Positions 15,287 to 24,639 of a stretch of 64,000 nucleotides of DNA are shown here, piece after piece; position 1 is the first letter of the stretch, and each line of letters begins with the position of its first letter. The DNA comes from DTU024 sp964518875. Its GTDB lineage: Bacteria > Bacillota > Clostridia > Christensenellales > Aristaeellaceae. The notes under the pieces are model-generated. The model was given only the letters and a program-made list of their open reading frames with translations, made no database searches and was not told where the DNA came from. The position numbers and the translations under genes are program-made. The stretch covers positions 1 to 64,000 of the forward strand of contig CAZFHI010000005.1 in the NCBI GenBank assembly GCA_964518875.1, written 5' to 3'.

Positions 15287-15496
15287 AGCGCCCTCCCGCA
15301 TTCTTTAAATATCCGCGCCTACATAATAACATTTTAATTTTGTTAATCCAAGCCGGCTTATTTTGAACGGTTTTTGATTTTTAATTGGAATAAGCGTAAA
15401 CGCGCGCGCTCATTCGCATTATATGTTCACGAGTATATAGATGTATAAAAAGGCATTGTTTTTAAGCCCAAATTGTACATTCTTTGGCTTTACGCC

Positions 15497-15525
15497 TTGA
15501 TTGGGATTAAAAAAGATTGTATAAT
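15497..15525 (+). promoter_or_regulatory. Promoter of the MATE exporter gene
   Basis: TTGATT (15497-15502), 17 bp spacer, TATAAT (15520-15525), about 30 bp ahead of the start codon. Confidence 0.7.
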
Positions 15526-15556
15526 ATTGCCCGTTTACTGAAAGGGAGTGAAGTGT

Positions 15557-16999
15557 TTGGAAAACATCATAGGGTCTTTTTTTAATATGGATAAATTGGT
15601 GCCTGAAAAACACAGGAAGGGTTCTCTTCCAGACGGCAGAAAGGCCTTTAAGGAAGTAGTAAACTTAGCTATACCATCTATAATAGAAATGGTCATGATG
15701 AGCCTTATAGGCAGCGTCGACACTATAATGGTTGGACAGCTTGGAGCAACGGCGCTTGCCGCGGTAGCGCTTCCAATGCAGCCCCGCATGATAATGCTAA
15801 GCGTCTTTTTCGCGCTTAACTTAGGCATTACCGCCATAGTCGCCCGCCGCAAGGGCGAGGAGCGAAAGGACGACGCCAACCTTACGCTGCGAAACGCCAT
15901 TGTAATAGTTTTTATATTATCCCTCGTTATTATGATGCTCGGCATAATGTTCGCGGACCCGCTTATGAAGCTCGCGGGCGGCAACACTGATACGCCTGAA
16001 GACGCCGAGGTTCTTACGCAGGCCGCCATCTACTTTGATTATATTACTTACAGCCTGCCTATAAGCGCTGTGAGCATGTGTATAAACGCCGCTTTGCGCG
16101 GTGTCGGCAACACCAAGATAACGATGCAGGTTAACGTTGTAAGCAACGTAGTAAACGTAATCTTTAACTACTTGCTTATAGGCGGCAACCTGGGCTTCCC
16201 GCGCCTTGGCGTAGCGGGCGCAGCAATAGCTTCCTCCATAGGCATTCTGGCGGGCGCTATAATATCCTTTGTAGTGGTTATGAAAAGCGGCAATACCTAC
16301 CTGCATATTTCCCGCGGCGATTCCTGGCGCCTTGATATGCCCACTGTAAAAAGCATATTTAAGATAGGCGGCAACGCCATGCTCGAGCAGCTTTCCCTGC
16401 GCTTCGGCTTTTTCCTGTACTCAAGAATACTTTACTCTTTAGGCGTAGTGCTTTTCGCCGCGCACAACATAGCCATGCAGTTTTTAAACATAACTTTCAG
16501 CTTTGCAAACGGCACCGCCGTCGCCGGCACTTCCCTTACAGGGCAGAGCCTTGGAGCGAAGCGGTCCGACCTTGCCATGATGTACGGCAAGCTTTCCGTA
16601 AGGCTGGCCCTTATAATTTCCGCGATAGTAGGCGTTATTATAGTGGCGTTCAGGTACCCGTTTGCCAATATGTTTATAGAAGCGAACGCGGACCACGCCG
16701 ACATAGTAATACAAAACGCAGCGGAAGCGCTTATAGTCGTCGCAGTTATGCAGCCGTTCCAGATGTACAGCGTCGTTATAGCTGGCTGCTTAAGAGGCGC
16801 CGGCGACAACCTGTACGTGGCGGCCGCCATGGCTCTTTGCGTAAGCGTTATACGCCCCATAATGGCGTATCTTTCTGTGTTCGTGTTTAATTTCGGCCTC
16901 GCCCTTACCTGGATTATGGGCTTGAGCGAAATAATTATGCGAACCGTTTTATTCTCCCACCGCTTCCATTCCGGCAAATGGATGAGCATAAAGATATAA
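15557..16999 (+). CDS. MATE-family multidrug/toxin exporter
   Basis: A 480 aa membrane protein with twelve predicted helices, exporting cationic or other small compounds by cation antiport. It shows the MATE hallmarks: LAIPSIIEMVMMSLIGSVDT in helix 1, MVGQLGATALAAVALP, GITAIVARRKGE, and in the second half RFGFFLYSRILYSLG followed by LTGQSLGAKRSD. TTG at 15557 is chosen as start, with GGGAG eight bases upstream; a GTG at 15548 overlaps the ribosome-binding site. Substrate unknown. Confidence 0.92.
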   Translation: MENIIGSFFNMDKLVPEKHRKGSLPDGRKAFKEVVNLAIPSIIEMVMMSLIGSVDTIMVGQLGATALAAVALPMQPRMIMLSVFFALNLGITAIVARRKGEERKDDANLTLRNAIVIVFILSLVIMMLGIMFADPLMKLAGGNTDTPEDAEVLTQAAIYFDYITYSLPISAVSMCINAALRGVGNTKITMQVNVVSNVVNVIFNYLLIGGNLGFPRLGVAGAAIASSIGILAGAIISFVVVMKSGNTYLHISRGDSWRLDMPTVKSIFKIGGNAMLEQLSLRFGFFLYSRILYSLGVVLFAAHNIAMQFLNITFSFANGTAVAGTSLTGQSLGAKRSDLAMMYGKLSVRLALIISAIVGVIIVAFRYPFANMFIEANADHADIVIQNAAEALIVVAVMQPFQMYSVVIAGCLRGAGDNLYVAAAMALCVSVIRPIMAYLSVFVFNFGLALTWIMGLSEIIMRTVLFSHRFHSGKWMSIKI

Positions 17000-17025
17000 T
17001 TAACGGCGTTAAGCTAAGCTTATCA

Positions 17026-17050
17026 AGCCCGGTTTACGCCGGGTTTTTTT
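17026..17050 (+). terminator. Terminator of the MATE gene
   Basis: CCCGG (17028-17032) and CCGGG (17039-17043) with flanking A-T/G-T pairs and seven T's. Confidence 0.75.
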
Positions 17051-17148
17051 ATTGCGTGCGGCTAATTGTTTCATAATATTTACGCATATGTTGCGTTTTC
17101 CATAAAAGATGCTTATAATCAGTATGCCTGAAAGGCACAGGAGGAATT

Positions 17149-18099
17149 ATGAGCGAAGATCCACGCAGCTTGGTATACAGAGTTTTAAACAACGTGCGCA
17201 AAGTAATAGTAGGCAAGGACGAAGCCATACAGCTTGCGCTTATAGCCCTGCTATGCAGGGGACACGTGCTTATAGAGGACGTGCCCGGCGTTGGCAAGAC
17301 GACGCTTGCAGGCGCGCTTGCAAAGTCCCTGGACTGCTCGTTTTCAAGAATACAGTTTACGCCGGACGTTATGCCGTCCGACATAACGGGCTTTACCATG
17401 CCTAATATTAAGACAGGAGAAATGGAGTACAAGCCCGGCGCCGTTATAACGCAGATACTTTTAGCGGACGAAATAAACCGCACAAGCCCTAAAACGCAGT
17501 CGAGCCTTATGGAAGTTATGGAAGAAGGGCAGGTTACGGTTGACGGCACAACCTACAAGCTGCCGCAGCCTTTTATGGTTCTGGCTACGCAAAACCCCAT
17601 AGACTTTGTGGGCACTTACCCCCTGCCTGAAGCGCAGATGGACAGGTTCTTCCTGCGCATATCCATAGGCTATCCGAGCATAGAGGAAGAAGTTGACGTG
17701 CTTGGAAGATATACGTCCCAGGTTTCCCCCATGGCTAACTTAACGCCCGTATGTTCAGCGCAGGAAGTAATAAACATGCAGAACCAGGTGGGATCCGTGT
17801 ATTCAAGCGTTGAGGTGCGCGGATACGTAGCGTCTTTAGCCGCGGCGAGCCGCCGCCACAAAAGCCTGGCCCTTGGCGTTTCGCCGCGCGGCGCGATAGC
17901 TCTTTTAAGGGCCGCGCAGGCTTTAGCCGTTCTTAACGGACGGGACTATGTTCTTCCTGACGACGTGCGCGCCATGGCTCCCGCCGTGCTGTGCCACCGC
18001 TTTATATTAAGCCCCGAAGCCAAAATGAAAGGCATATCAAACGGCCAGATACTTTCGGATATACTGTCCACCGTCGCGGTGCCGCAAGGCAAGGCATGA
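17149..18099 (+). CDS. MoxR-family AAA+ ATPase
   Basis: A 316 aa cytosolic AAA+ protein of the MoxR group, thought to act as a chaperone-like remodeler for partner proteins with DUF58/VWA domains. Walker A is GVPGVGKTT, Walker B is LLADEINR, sensor 1 is VLATQNP and the arginine-finger region is LPEAQMDRFF. The C-terminal lid holds SPRGAIALLRAAQALAVLNG and YVLPDDVRAMAPAVLCHR. AGGAGG precedes the ATG. Its stop overlaps the DUF58 start by ATGA, and the transglutaminase gene follows, a widespread three-gene unit. Confidence 0.95.
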   Translation: MSEDPRSLVYRVLNNVRKVIVGKDEAIQLALIALLCRGHVLIEDVPGVGKTTLAGALAKSLDCSFSRIQFTPDVMPSDITGFTMPNIKTGEMEYKPGAVITQILLADEINRTSPKTQSSLMEVMEEGQVTVDGTTYKLPQPFMVLATQNPIDFVGTYPLPEAQMDRFFLRISIGYPSIEEEVDVLGRYTSQVSPMANLTPVCSAQEVINMQNQVGSVYSSVEVRGYVASLAAASRRHKSLALGVSPRGAIALLRAAQALAVLNGRDYVLPDDVRAMAPAVLCHRFILSPEAKMKGISNGQILSDILSTVAVPQGKA

Positions 18100-19247
18100 C
18101 GCTAAGGTTAAAAGCCGCCGCGGGCATTTTTATTTTTACGCTGTACTGCGCGTTAAGCCTTGGGGATACAATATATTATCTTCTGAGCATAACGGTGGGG
18201 CTTATGCTGCTTTACGCCTTATTAAGCGTTCTGCTTGTGTTTTTTACGCTTGAATTCAGCCAGCAGCTGGATTCCAAGCGCGGGGAGCGCGGCGGCAGGG
18301 CGAAGCTTTTTTTTAACATAAAACACTCGTGCTTTCTGCCTTTTTCTGATTTAAATTTAAAAATAGCGATGCCTGAGGGCGACGCCGAAACGCGCGTAAG
18401 CGTAAGGCCTTTTAAGCTTTACAGCATGCAGTTTGAATCCGGGCTTAAGCACGTTGGCGTGTTCAGCTTTGGCGTAAAAGAAGTAGTTATAAGCGACATA
18501 TTCGCTTTTTTTGAAATAAAAAAACAATTCTCCCGGGATCTTCCTGAAATTATAAGCATGCCGCGCGATTTTGCGCTGGACCCGCTTGTTTTTCCTGACG
18601 GCGACGACGGGAAGACCATTAAAAACGATTCAGGAGAAGACATAAGCGCCCCTGAAGACACGAGGAGCTACCGCGCGGGAGACCCTTTAAAGCGCATACA
18701 CTGGAAGCTTTCCGTAAGAGCGGGAGAGCCCATAGTGCGCAGGTTCGAGGTGCCTTCCCCGCCAGATACGCTTATACTTGCGGACCTTAACAGCCCCGTT
18801 TTTCAAGGCGGGCGCAAGGAAGAAAAACTGCGCCTTCAGGACACCGTGTGCGAAACCGCTCTTTCAGCCGCCGTAATGCAGCTTAAGGAAAACCGCCCTG
18901 TGCGCGTGCCGCTTTATGGAAGCGGCTTAGGCGAATACCGCCAGGACAACATAAGCGCTGTCGAAACGCTTAAAGAAGAGCTGGCGCTTGAGCTTTCCAG
19001 AGACAGCGTGCCCTTTGAAGAGCTTATATCAATAGAGCTTAACAGGATGCAGCGGACGGGCGCCTGCGTGCTTGTAACTTGGCGCCTAAGCGCCAAGATA
19101 GTAGATTTAGCCTACGACATAACAAAGACGGGAGCGAAAGTTCGCTTTTATTTTGTGTCCTTCGACCCTGAAACTCCTGAAAACATACCATATATTACAA
19201 AGCTTCAGCACCATTTTGTGGAGGTGTGCTATGTTACGCCGGCATGA
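18096..19247 (+). CDS. DUF58 membrane protein
   Basis: A 383 aa protein starting at ATG 18096, four bases inside the MoxR stop. Two N-terminal membrane helices (about residues 5-45) are followed by a soluble part with DUF58: EDTRSYRAGDPLKRIHWKLS and RRFEVPSPPDTLILADL, where the D-x-R-x-Y-x-x-G-D-x-x-x-x-I-x-W signature defines the family. DUF58 proteins are the standard MoxR partners; a role in cell-envelope assembly is suggested but unproven. The 3' end overlaps the transglutaminase gene by 17 bp. Confidence 0.92.
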   Translation: MTLRLKAAAGIFIFTLYCALSLGDTIYYLLSITVGLMLLYALLSVLLVFFTLEFSQQLDSKRGERGGRAKLFFNIKHSCFLPFSDLNLKIAMPEGDAETRVSVRPFKLYSMQFESGLKHVGVFSFGVKEVVISDIFAFFEIKKQFSRDLPEIISMPRDFALDPLVFPDGDDGKTIKNDSGEDISAPEDTRSYRAGDPLKRIHWKLSVRAGEPIVRRFEVPSPPDTLILADLNSPVFQGGRKEEKLRLQDTVCETALSAAVMQLKENRPVRVPLYGSGLGEYRQDNISAVETLKEELALELSRDSVPFEELISIELNRMQRTGACVLVTWRLSAKIVDLAYDITKTGAKVRFYFVSFDPETPENIPYITKLQHHFVEVCYVTPA

Positions 19248-21549
19248 CGCCGCGCGCGCCGCGGCGTCTTTTTCGCTCAGCGCGCTTACGGCATATTCCC
19301 TTTTAACAGCGCTTCTTAACATAACGCAGATGCTGCCGCTGCGCTTTTTCGGCCTGCTTGAAGCCGCCGTTTTCACGCTTATATTTTTCGCGACGGCGCG
19401 CGTTGCCGCTCCATTCCGCCCTCTAATAAGGATAGCGCTTACCTTAGCGGCGCTTTTTGCGTTCGCGAACGGGAAAAACCTTATAAGCGCGGTATCCGCC
19501 CTCGCAAGCGGATTCCCGCCTTTTGAAACGGCGCTGCTGTATTCTGACAGCGCGTTAGCTGTGCTGAGCTTTCTGTCCGCGCTGTTTGGAGCGCTTTTGG
19601 CTGCGGGAGAGCCCGCGTTCAGCATGCCGCTTTTTATAACGTCCATAATGCTCCTGTGGTATTCCGGCGCCGGGGGAGATCTTAAGTACTATATACCATC
19701 GGCGCTCGTGCTTCCTTTTATGTTCATAGTGAACAAGCCTGTAAATGAAACCCCTGAAAAAAGCGCTGACAAAGGCAAGATTATAAAGGCGGTAGCGGTC
19801 GCCGCGGCAATAGCGCTTTTAGCGTCCGCCATGGCCCCTGATTTTCCTAAAACGCAGCCCGAACTTAAGCAAAGCGCCGACGATCTTCGCGACTTTATAA
19901 ACGACTATTTTTTCTTTACAGATTCAAGAACCGCATTTTCTCTTAAGGCTGAAGGCTGGCAGAACATGCCGGACGACGGCCTTGGCGGCGTGCCGAACCC
20001 GCCAAACGCGCCTGTGCTTGAAGTTAACGCTGAAGGCAAGGTGTGGCTGCGCGGCGCTATAAAAGACCACTACAACGGCAGAGCCTGGTACGACACTATA
20101 TCGGACAGGCGCTACGGCGTGCATTCCGGCCGCTTCGAGGCGTTAAGGCGCGAGCTTTTTAACTGGAACCTTCCTGATAAAGCGCGGCGCTTTGATCAAA
20201 AGGAAGTGCAGGTAAACGTGCTGAGGGAATCCCCGTCCACCCTCTTTGTGCCGCAGAGGGTAAGGAAGCTTGACGTCGGAGCCAGAATGGTGCCTTATTT
20301 TAACAAGGCGTCGGAGCTTTTTATAACGAGGAACTTAGCTCCAGGCAACAGCTTTTCTGTAAGCTACGAGGACTATTCCGCAGGCGAAGAAGTAAAAAAG
20401 CTTGCGCGCGACCTGTCAAATAAAACAGACCCGAACTACGCTGTTATGAAAGAGCAGTACACGCAGCTGCCCGACCATTTGACGCCCGACGGCATAGTCG
20501 CGCGCCTCGCTTCCCTTATGGCGGGCAACGCCGCAAGCCCTTACGACGTAGCGGAAAACATAATGAACTCGCTAAAAAACAATTACCATTACACGCTGAA
20601 CGTTCAGGAAACGCCGCAGGATACTGACTTTGTTGCCCACTTTTTGTTTGACAGCATGGAAGGCTACTGCACGTATTTCGCTTCGGCGATGGTGGTGCTT
20701 GCGAGAAGCCAGGGGCTTCCAGCGCGCTACATAGAGGGCTTTCTCGTAAAAGAACATACGGATAACCCCGTCACGCTTACAAGCCGGGACGCGCACGCAT
20801 GGGCTGAAATATACATACCAAACATAGGCTGGGTTGTATTTGACGCGACGGCTGATGAAAACAGCGACAGCTCGCCCATTAACAAGGACGCGCTTAACGA
20901 GCTTATGTTTAACCCGAACCCGCCAAGCCCGAGCCCTGAACCAAGCTATGAACCGAGCCCGAGCCCCGAGCCAAGCTCTGAACCGAGCCCGAGCCCCGAG
21001 CCAAGCTCTGAACCAAGCCCTGAACCGAGCCCCAGCCCGTCTGCTTCTTTTACCCCGACGCCAAGCCCCGATTTAAGCGGCGGCGCTCCTTATGAAAATG
21101 GCAAAAGACCTTTAAGCTGGCTAATAATTTTAATTATAATAATACTGCTTTTATCTTTAAGGATTTACTTTACAAGCCCAACTGTAAGAGCGAAAAGGAC
21201 AAAAGACTCGGGCTCTAAAATATTCATATTGTTTAACGGCTTCCTTGACGTAATGCAGGAAAGCGGCAGGCCCAAGCTTAAAACAGAAACGCTCATAGAG
21301 TACGCCGAAAGGCAGAACGACTCTGATTTAATTAGATTAAGCGTTAAACTTAGTGCCATAGCCTACGGCGGCAGGGAACCGACGCCGCAGACGCTGCGCG
21401 AATGCGAAAGGCTTTATGAAAGCGCGTTTAGTAACGCTAAGCCGATGGTTAAAGCGAAAGTAGCGGCAAAGCGCGTACCTATAAAAAAGGAAGAGCTTGA
21501 TAAAATCAAAAATACAATAAAAGACTTTTTATTAAGTATAAAAAAATAA
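19231..21549 (+). CDS. Transglutaminase-like membrane protein with Pro-Ser-rich linker
   Basis: A 772 aa protein. The start ATG 19231 has GGAGGTG directly upstream and lies within the DUF58 gene. The first ~220 residues hold several membrane helices. The extracytoplasmic part contains a transglutaminase core: GYCTYFASAMVVLARSQGL with the catalytic Cys, SRDAHAWAEIYI with the His, and WVVFDATADE with the Asp. Then comes a repetitive SPSPEPSSEPSPSPEP linker (about residues 565-610), one membrane helix (SWLIILIIIILLLSLRIY) and a cytoplasmic C-terminal DUF4129-like tail. Probably crosslinks or cleaves envelope proteins; the exact reaction is unknown. Confidence 0.9.
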   Translation: MLRRHDAARAAASFSLSALTAYSLLTALLNITQMLPLRFFGLLEAAVFTLIFFATARVAAPFRPLIRIALTLAALFAFANGKNLISAVSALASGFPPFETALLYSDSALAVLSFLSALFGALLAAGEPAFSMPLFITSIMLLWYSGAGGDLKYYIPSALVLPFMFIVNKPVNETPEKSADKGKIIKAVAVAAAIALLASAMAPDFPKTQPELKQSADDLRDFINDYFFFTDSRTAFSLKAEGWQNMPDDGLGGVPNPPNAPVLEVNAEGKVWLRGAIKDHYNGRAWYDTISDRRYGVHSGRFEALRRELFNWNLPDKARRFDQKEVQVNVLRESPSTLFVPQRVRKLDVGARMVPYFNKASELFITRNLAPGNSFSVSYEDYSAGEEVKKLARDLSNKTDPNYAVMKEQYTQLPDHLTPDGIVARLASLMAGNAASPYDVAENIMNSLKNNYHYTLNVQETPQDTDFVAHFLFDSMEGYCTYFASAMVVLARSQGLPARYIEGFLVKEHTDNPVTLTSRDAHAWAEIYIPNIGWVVFDATADENSDSSPINKDALNELMFNPNPPSPSPEPSYEPSPSPEPSSEPSPSPEPSSEPSPEPSPSPSASFTPTPSPDLSGGAPYENGKRPLSWLIILIIIILLLSLRIYFTSPTVRAKRTKDSGSKIFILFNGFLDVMQESGRPKLKTETLIEYAERQNDSDLIRLSVKLSAIAYGGREPTPQTLRECERLYESAFSNAKPMVKAKVAAKRVPIKKEELDKIKNTIKDFLLSIKK
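20915..21070. repeat. Coding repeat for Pro-Ser linker
   Basis: Repeated AGCCCGAGCCCCGAGCCAAG-type words encode the SPSPEPSSEP linker of the transglutaminase protein. Copies are near identical, so length variation between strains is expected. Confidence 0.75.
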
Positions 21550-21662
21550 TAATTTGTTTTGGAAAAAATTTATGAATAATAATGCGTAGCTTAATAAGAT
21601 TTAAACAGGCTTAAAGCATGCATAAGCCGCTTTTAAAGCGGGCGCTATGTGCATAGATTATA

Positions 21663-21691
21663 AAACCGCCCGGCGTACAGCCGGGCGGTTT
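21663..21691. terminator. Bidirectional terminator between convergent operons
   Basis: AAACCGCCCGGC and GCCGGGCGGTTT pair perfectly around GTACA. It sits between the transglutaminase gene (plus) and the M20 gene (minus); the minus-strand side has the better T-run (TTTTATAATC). Confidence 0.75.
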
Positions 21692-21824
21692 GCGCGCGCA
21701 TATCTATTCAAATTTAAAGCGGCATAAGCATTAACAAATGCTTTTCAGCAAAGCGTTCATACCGGCGTCGCTATGCGGAATGAACGATGTACAAAATATC
21801 TGTTCACGTCAGACAATTTAAGTA

Positions 21825-23015
21825 TTACGCTTCCTTTGCTGACTCAGCCTTGGTTTTTTTGAATTCTTCCTGTATGGCTTCAAGCTTTTCAGGCTCTAAT
21901 ATAAGCTCCGTCGCGCAGGCGGCTATAATTTTTGCGGCCGTCGCTATGGCGCTATGCCCGCGCTCCGTCTTGCCGTCTGCCAAAAACTTCTCGGAATGGG
22001 AAGAGGTACCGTCGTCAACAAAGGAGATGCGCAGGCAGGTTCCTGGTATAAGGTAGGTTACGGCTCCAAAGTCTGTGGAGCCCGTTTTTTCCCTTGCGCC
22101 TTTTATGTTGGGCGCATTATAATATTCCGCGTTTTTCATGATGATATCGTTAAGCATATAGGAAGGTATCTTGCCGTCGCGACGCATAAGTATGCCGTCG
22201 TCCCAGTCATATGAGGTTTCCGTCATAAGAGCCGCGCCCTCAGCTATGTTTTTCACGCGCCTTACGACTTCCTTAAGGTATTCCGTATTATACGAGCGCA
22301 GGCTTATCTTCCCCTCCGCCGTTTCAGGGACTATATTTTCAGGGCCTCCCGCGTTAAGCACCGTGTAGTGCATGCGCGTGTCCTCTTTTACGTGCTCGCG
22401 CAGGAACTCTATGCCGTTAAACGTTAAAAGCAGAGCGTCAAGAGCGCTGCGCCCGGCGTCCGGCTTCAGCGCGGCGTGAGCGCTTTTCCCGTGAAAGCGC
22501 AGCTTTATTCCCTGCATGGCCATTGATTTAACGTCAACCTGCGTGGCGGGCCCTCCGTGCATCATTATGGCCGCGTCTATATCCTTCATATAGCCTTCGT
22601 TAAGCATTATTATCTTGCCCGCTCCGCCTTCTTCCGCTGGCGTTCCGTAAACTATAAGGCTGTACGGCGCGTCATTTTTAACGGCTTCAATAACAGCCTG
22701 CGCCGCCCCAAGCATGGCGGGGCCCTGCATGTGGTGGGCGCACGCGTGCCCCATGGGCAGCGCGTCGTACTCGCAAAGAAGGCCTATTTCAGGGCCTCCC
22801 TCGCCCTTTTTATATTCCGCGCGGAACGCCGTTTTAAGCGAGCCCAGGCCAAGCTCCACTTTAAAGCCCTTTTCCTTAAAGGCCTGAGAAAGCAGCTTTG
22901 AAGCGTACGTTTCGTTAAAGGAAGTTTCTGGGTTATCGAATATGGAATCCGCCATACTGAAAAGCATTGCCTTTTCGCGCTCTACCGCGTTATCTATTAT
23001 ATTTCTATATTCCAT
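21825..23015 (-). CDS. M20-family amidohydrolase (AbgB-like)
   Basis: A 396 aa cytosolic metalloenzyme of peptidase family M20D, related to p-aminobenzoyl-glutamate hydrolase subunit B and other N-acyl amino acid hydrolases. Metal and catalytic motifs are CEYDALPMGHACAHHMQG, GTPAEEGGAGKI with the catalytic Glu pair, MMHGGP, and late FVDDGTSSHSEKFL. The dimerisation domain lies in the middle (KLRFHGKSAHAALKPDAGRS). It follows the YfcC-type carrier gene after 9 bp, suggesting import and hydrolysis of an acylated or amide-linked amino acid compound. Substrate is an inference only. Confidence 0.88.
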   Translation of the reverse strand: MEYRNIIDNAVEREKAMLFSMADSIFDNPETSFNETYASKLLSQAFKEKGFKVELGLGSLKTAFRAEYKKGEGGPEIGLLCEYDALPMGHACAHHMQGPAMLGAAQAVIEAVKNDAPYSLIVYGTPAEEGGAGKIIMLNEGYMKDIDAAIMMHGGPATQVDVKSMAMQGIKLRFHGKSAHAALKPDAGRSALDALLLTFNGIEFLREHVKEDTRMHYTVLNAGGPENIVPETAEGKISLRSYNTEYLKEVVRRVKNIAEGAALMTETSYDWDDGILMRRDGKIPSYMLNDIIMKNAEYYNAPNIKGAREKTGSTDFGAVTYLIPGTCLRISFVDDGTSSHSEKFLADGKTERGHSAIATAAKIIAACATELILEPEKLEAIQEEFKKTKAESAKEA

Positions 23016-23024
23016 TTTTTCTCC

Positions 23025-24422
23025 TTACTGAAAGTTTATAAGCTGCGCGCCCATCATAAGAAGGCTTCCTACTATAATCCAGATTATAAACAGCTTCCAC
23101 ATAAACTTCATCCAGCGGTCATATGGAATATCCGTAGCGCCAAGCGTTCCCATGAGGGCGGTTGATGTTGGCAGAATATAGTTGCAGAACCCGTCGCCAA
23201 AGTTAAACGCGAGTATGGCCGTCTGCCTTGAAAGGTTTACCGTATCCGCAAGAGGGGCGAATATAGGCATTATGGCCGCCGCCTGCCCGCTGCCTGACGT
23301 TATTGCTATATTTACAACTATGTTTGTAAGGAACATGACAGGCCCGCGCAGTATCCACGGCACTCTGCCTATAACGCCGCTTAACGAATGTATGCAGGTG
23401 TCTATTATAGTGCCTTCTTCAAGTACTATTGAAATGGTTCTGGCAAGGCCTATTATAATTACCGCGCCGACCATCTTCCTCGCGCCTTCCACGAAGGTTT
23501 TGGCAAGCTCCGAAGGCTTCATGCCGGATATAAAGCCCGCCGCAATCGCAAGCCACATAAACATGCCCGCCGTCTGCGAAAGGCCCCATTTAAGGTTTAC
23601 GCCGCCGTAAACTATTATGCCAAGCACTACAAACAAAGCCGCCAGCACGCCCCATTTGCGCGGATTCATGCTTTCCTCGCTGTGCTTTATGTCATCTGAA
23701 GATATTATGCGCTGCCTGTCAAGCTCATACATAGGAGAAAGCTGAGGAGCGGTCTGTATTTTTGAAGCGTAGCGCACTAAATAAATATTAGTTACCACAT
23801 AGAATACGGCAAAGCACGCCGCCCTGTAACCCAGGCCTGAATAAGGCGCAAGGCCTGATATTTTCTGCGCGACTATGGTGGTGTTTACATTAAGCGTGCC
23901 TGTTGAAAAGCCGACGGCTCCGCCTAACAGTATTAACGACGCGCCTACAATAGAGTCATAGCCAAGCCCCAGAGCTATCATAACCATAACAGGCGCAAAG
24001 CCTATAAAGGTATTTACGCCCTGCGTTGTGCATATCAAGCCGAATACAAGCGTTAGAGCAGGTATGAAAATCTTCGCCTTGTTCTGCGTCTTTTTCGCTA
24101 TGAGGCCTATAAGGGACTGAAGCGCTCCGCTTTTTGTTATAACATAAAACGCTCCCCCGGAAAAAAGAATTACGCAAATTAAATCCGCCACCTTTACAAA
24201 GCCTTTTACGGAAAGCATAGGCAGCTCTAACGGATTTACCGGGGTATTTTCGACATAATGGAAAGACTCCGGGTCTATAAGATTCTTGCCCGTTACGTCG
24301 TCCTTGTGGCGCTCGTATTTTCCGGCAGGTATTACCCACGTAAGCGCGGTAAATACCAGAATAATTATTGCAAGTATTACTAAGGTATGCGGTACTTTTC
24401 TCTTTTTTGACTTTTCACTCAT
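23025..24422 (-). CDS. YfcC-family (DcuC-like) membrane carrier
   Basis: A 465 aa integral membrane protein with about 12 helices, of the YfcC/DcuC-like family (anaerobic C4-dicarboxylate or amino acid/basic amino acid exchange). It shows KVPHTLVILAIIILVFTALT, WVIPAGKYE, GGAFYVITKSGAL, and the hairpin-type SGSGQAAAIMPIFAPLAD and FGDGFCNYILPTS. The start is ATG 24422 with AAGGAG upstream; an upstream in-frame ATG at 24485 overlaps the promoter. First gene of a two-gene unit with the M20 hydrolase. Confidence 0.88.
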   Translation of the reverse strand: MSEKSKKRKVPHTLVILAIIILVFTALTWVIPAGKYERHKDDVTGKNLIDPESFHYVENTPVNPLELPMLSVKGFVKVADLICVILFSGGAFYVITKSGALQSLIGLIAKKTQNKAKIFIPALTLVFGLICTTQGVNTFIGFAPVMVMIALGLGYDSIVGASLILLGGAVGFSTGTLNVNTTIVAQKISGLAPYSGLGYRAACFAVFYVVTNIYLVRYASKIQTAPQLSPMYELDRQRIISSDDIKHSEESMNPRKWGVLAALFVVLGIIVYGGVNLKWGLSQTAGMFMWLAIAAGFISGMKPSELAKTFVEGARKMVGAVIIIGLARTISIVLEEGTIIDTCIHSLSGVIGRVPWILRGPVMFLTNIVVNIAITSGSGQAAAIMPIFAPLADTVNLSRQTAILAFNFGDGFCNYILPTSTALMGTLGATDIPYDRWMKFMWKLFIIWIIVGSLLMMGAQLINFQ

Positions 24423-24455
24423 TGCAGTTTTCTCCTTATGTATGTATTTTTTTAC

Positions 24456-24485
24456 ATTATAAAGAAAAATCCTGCATCTTGTCAA
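24456..24485 (-). promoter_or_regulatory. Promoter of the YfcC-M20 operon
   Basis: On the minus strand TTGACA (24485-24480), 18 bp spacer, TATAAT (24461-24456). Confidence 0.75.
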
Positions 24486-24609
24486 CTTTTAGTTTTATTC
24501 CGCTTTATATTGGAATTTTAGCATAAATAGCATTAAAACAAGCGCCGCGCTAAATTATAAATATAAATTATATAACGTAAGCAAAACCAAGGCTTACAAA
24601 AGACGCGTG

Positions 24610-24629
24610 AAAAGCGCTTATACGCTTTT
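24610..24629 (-). terminator. Possible terminator of the zinc operon
   Basis: AAAAGCG and CGCTTTT pair around CTTATA, 11 bp past the last gene of the zinc operon. The T-run on the minus-strand side is short, so confidence is modest. Confidence 0.4.
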
Positions 24630-24639
24630 GTTTTACCGC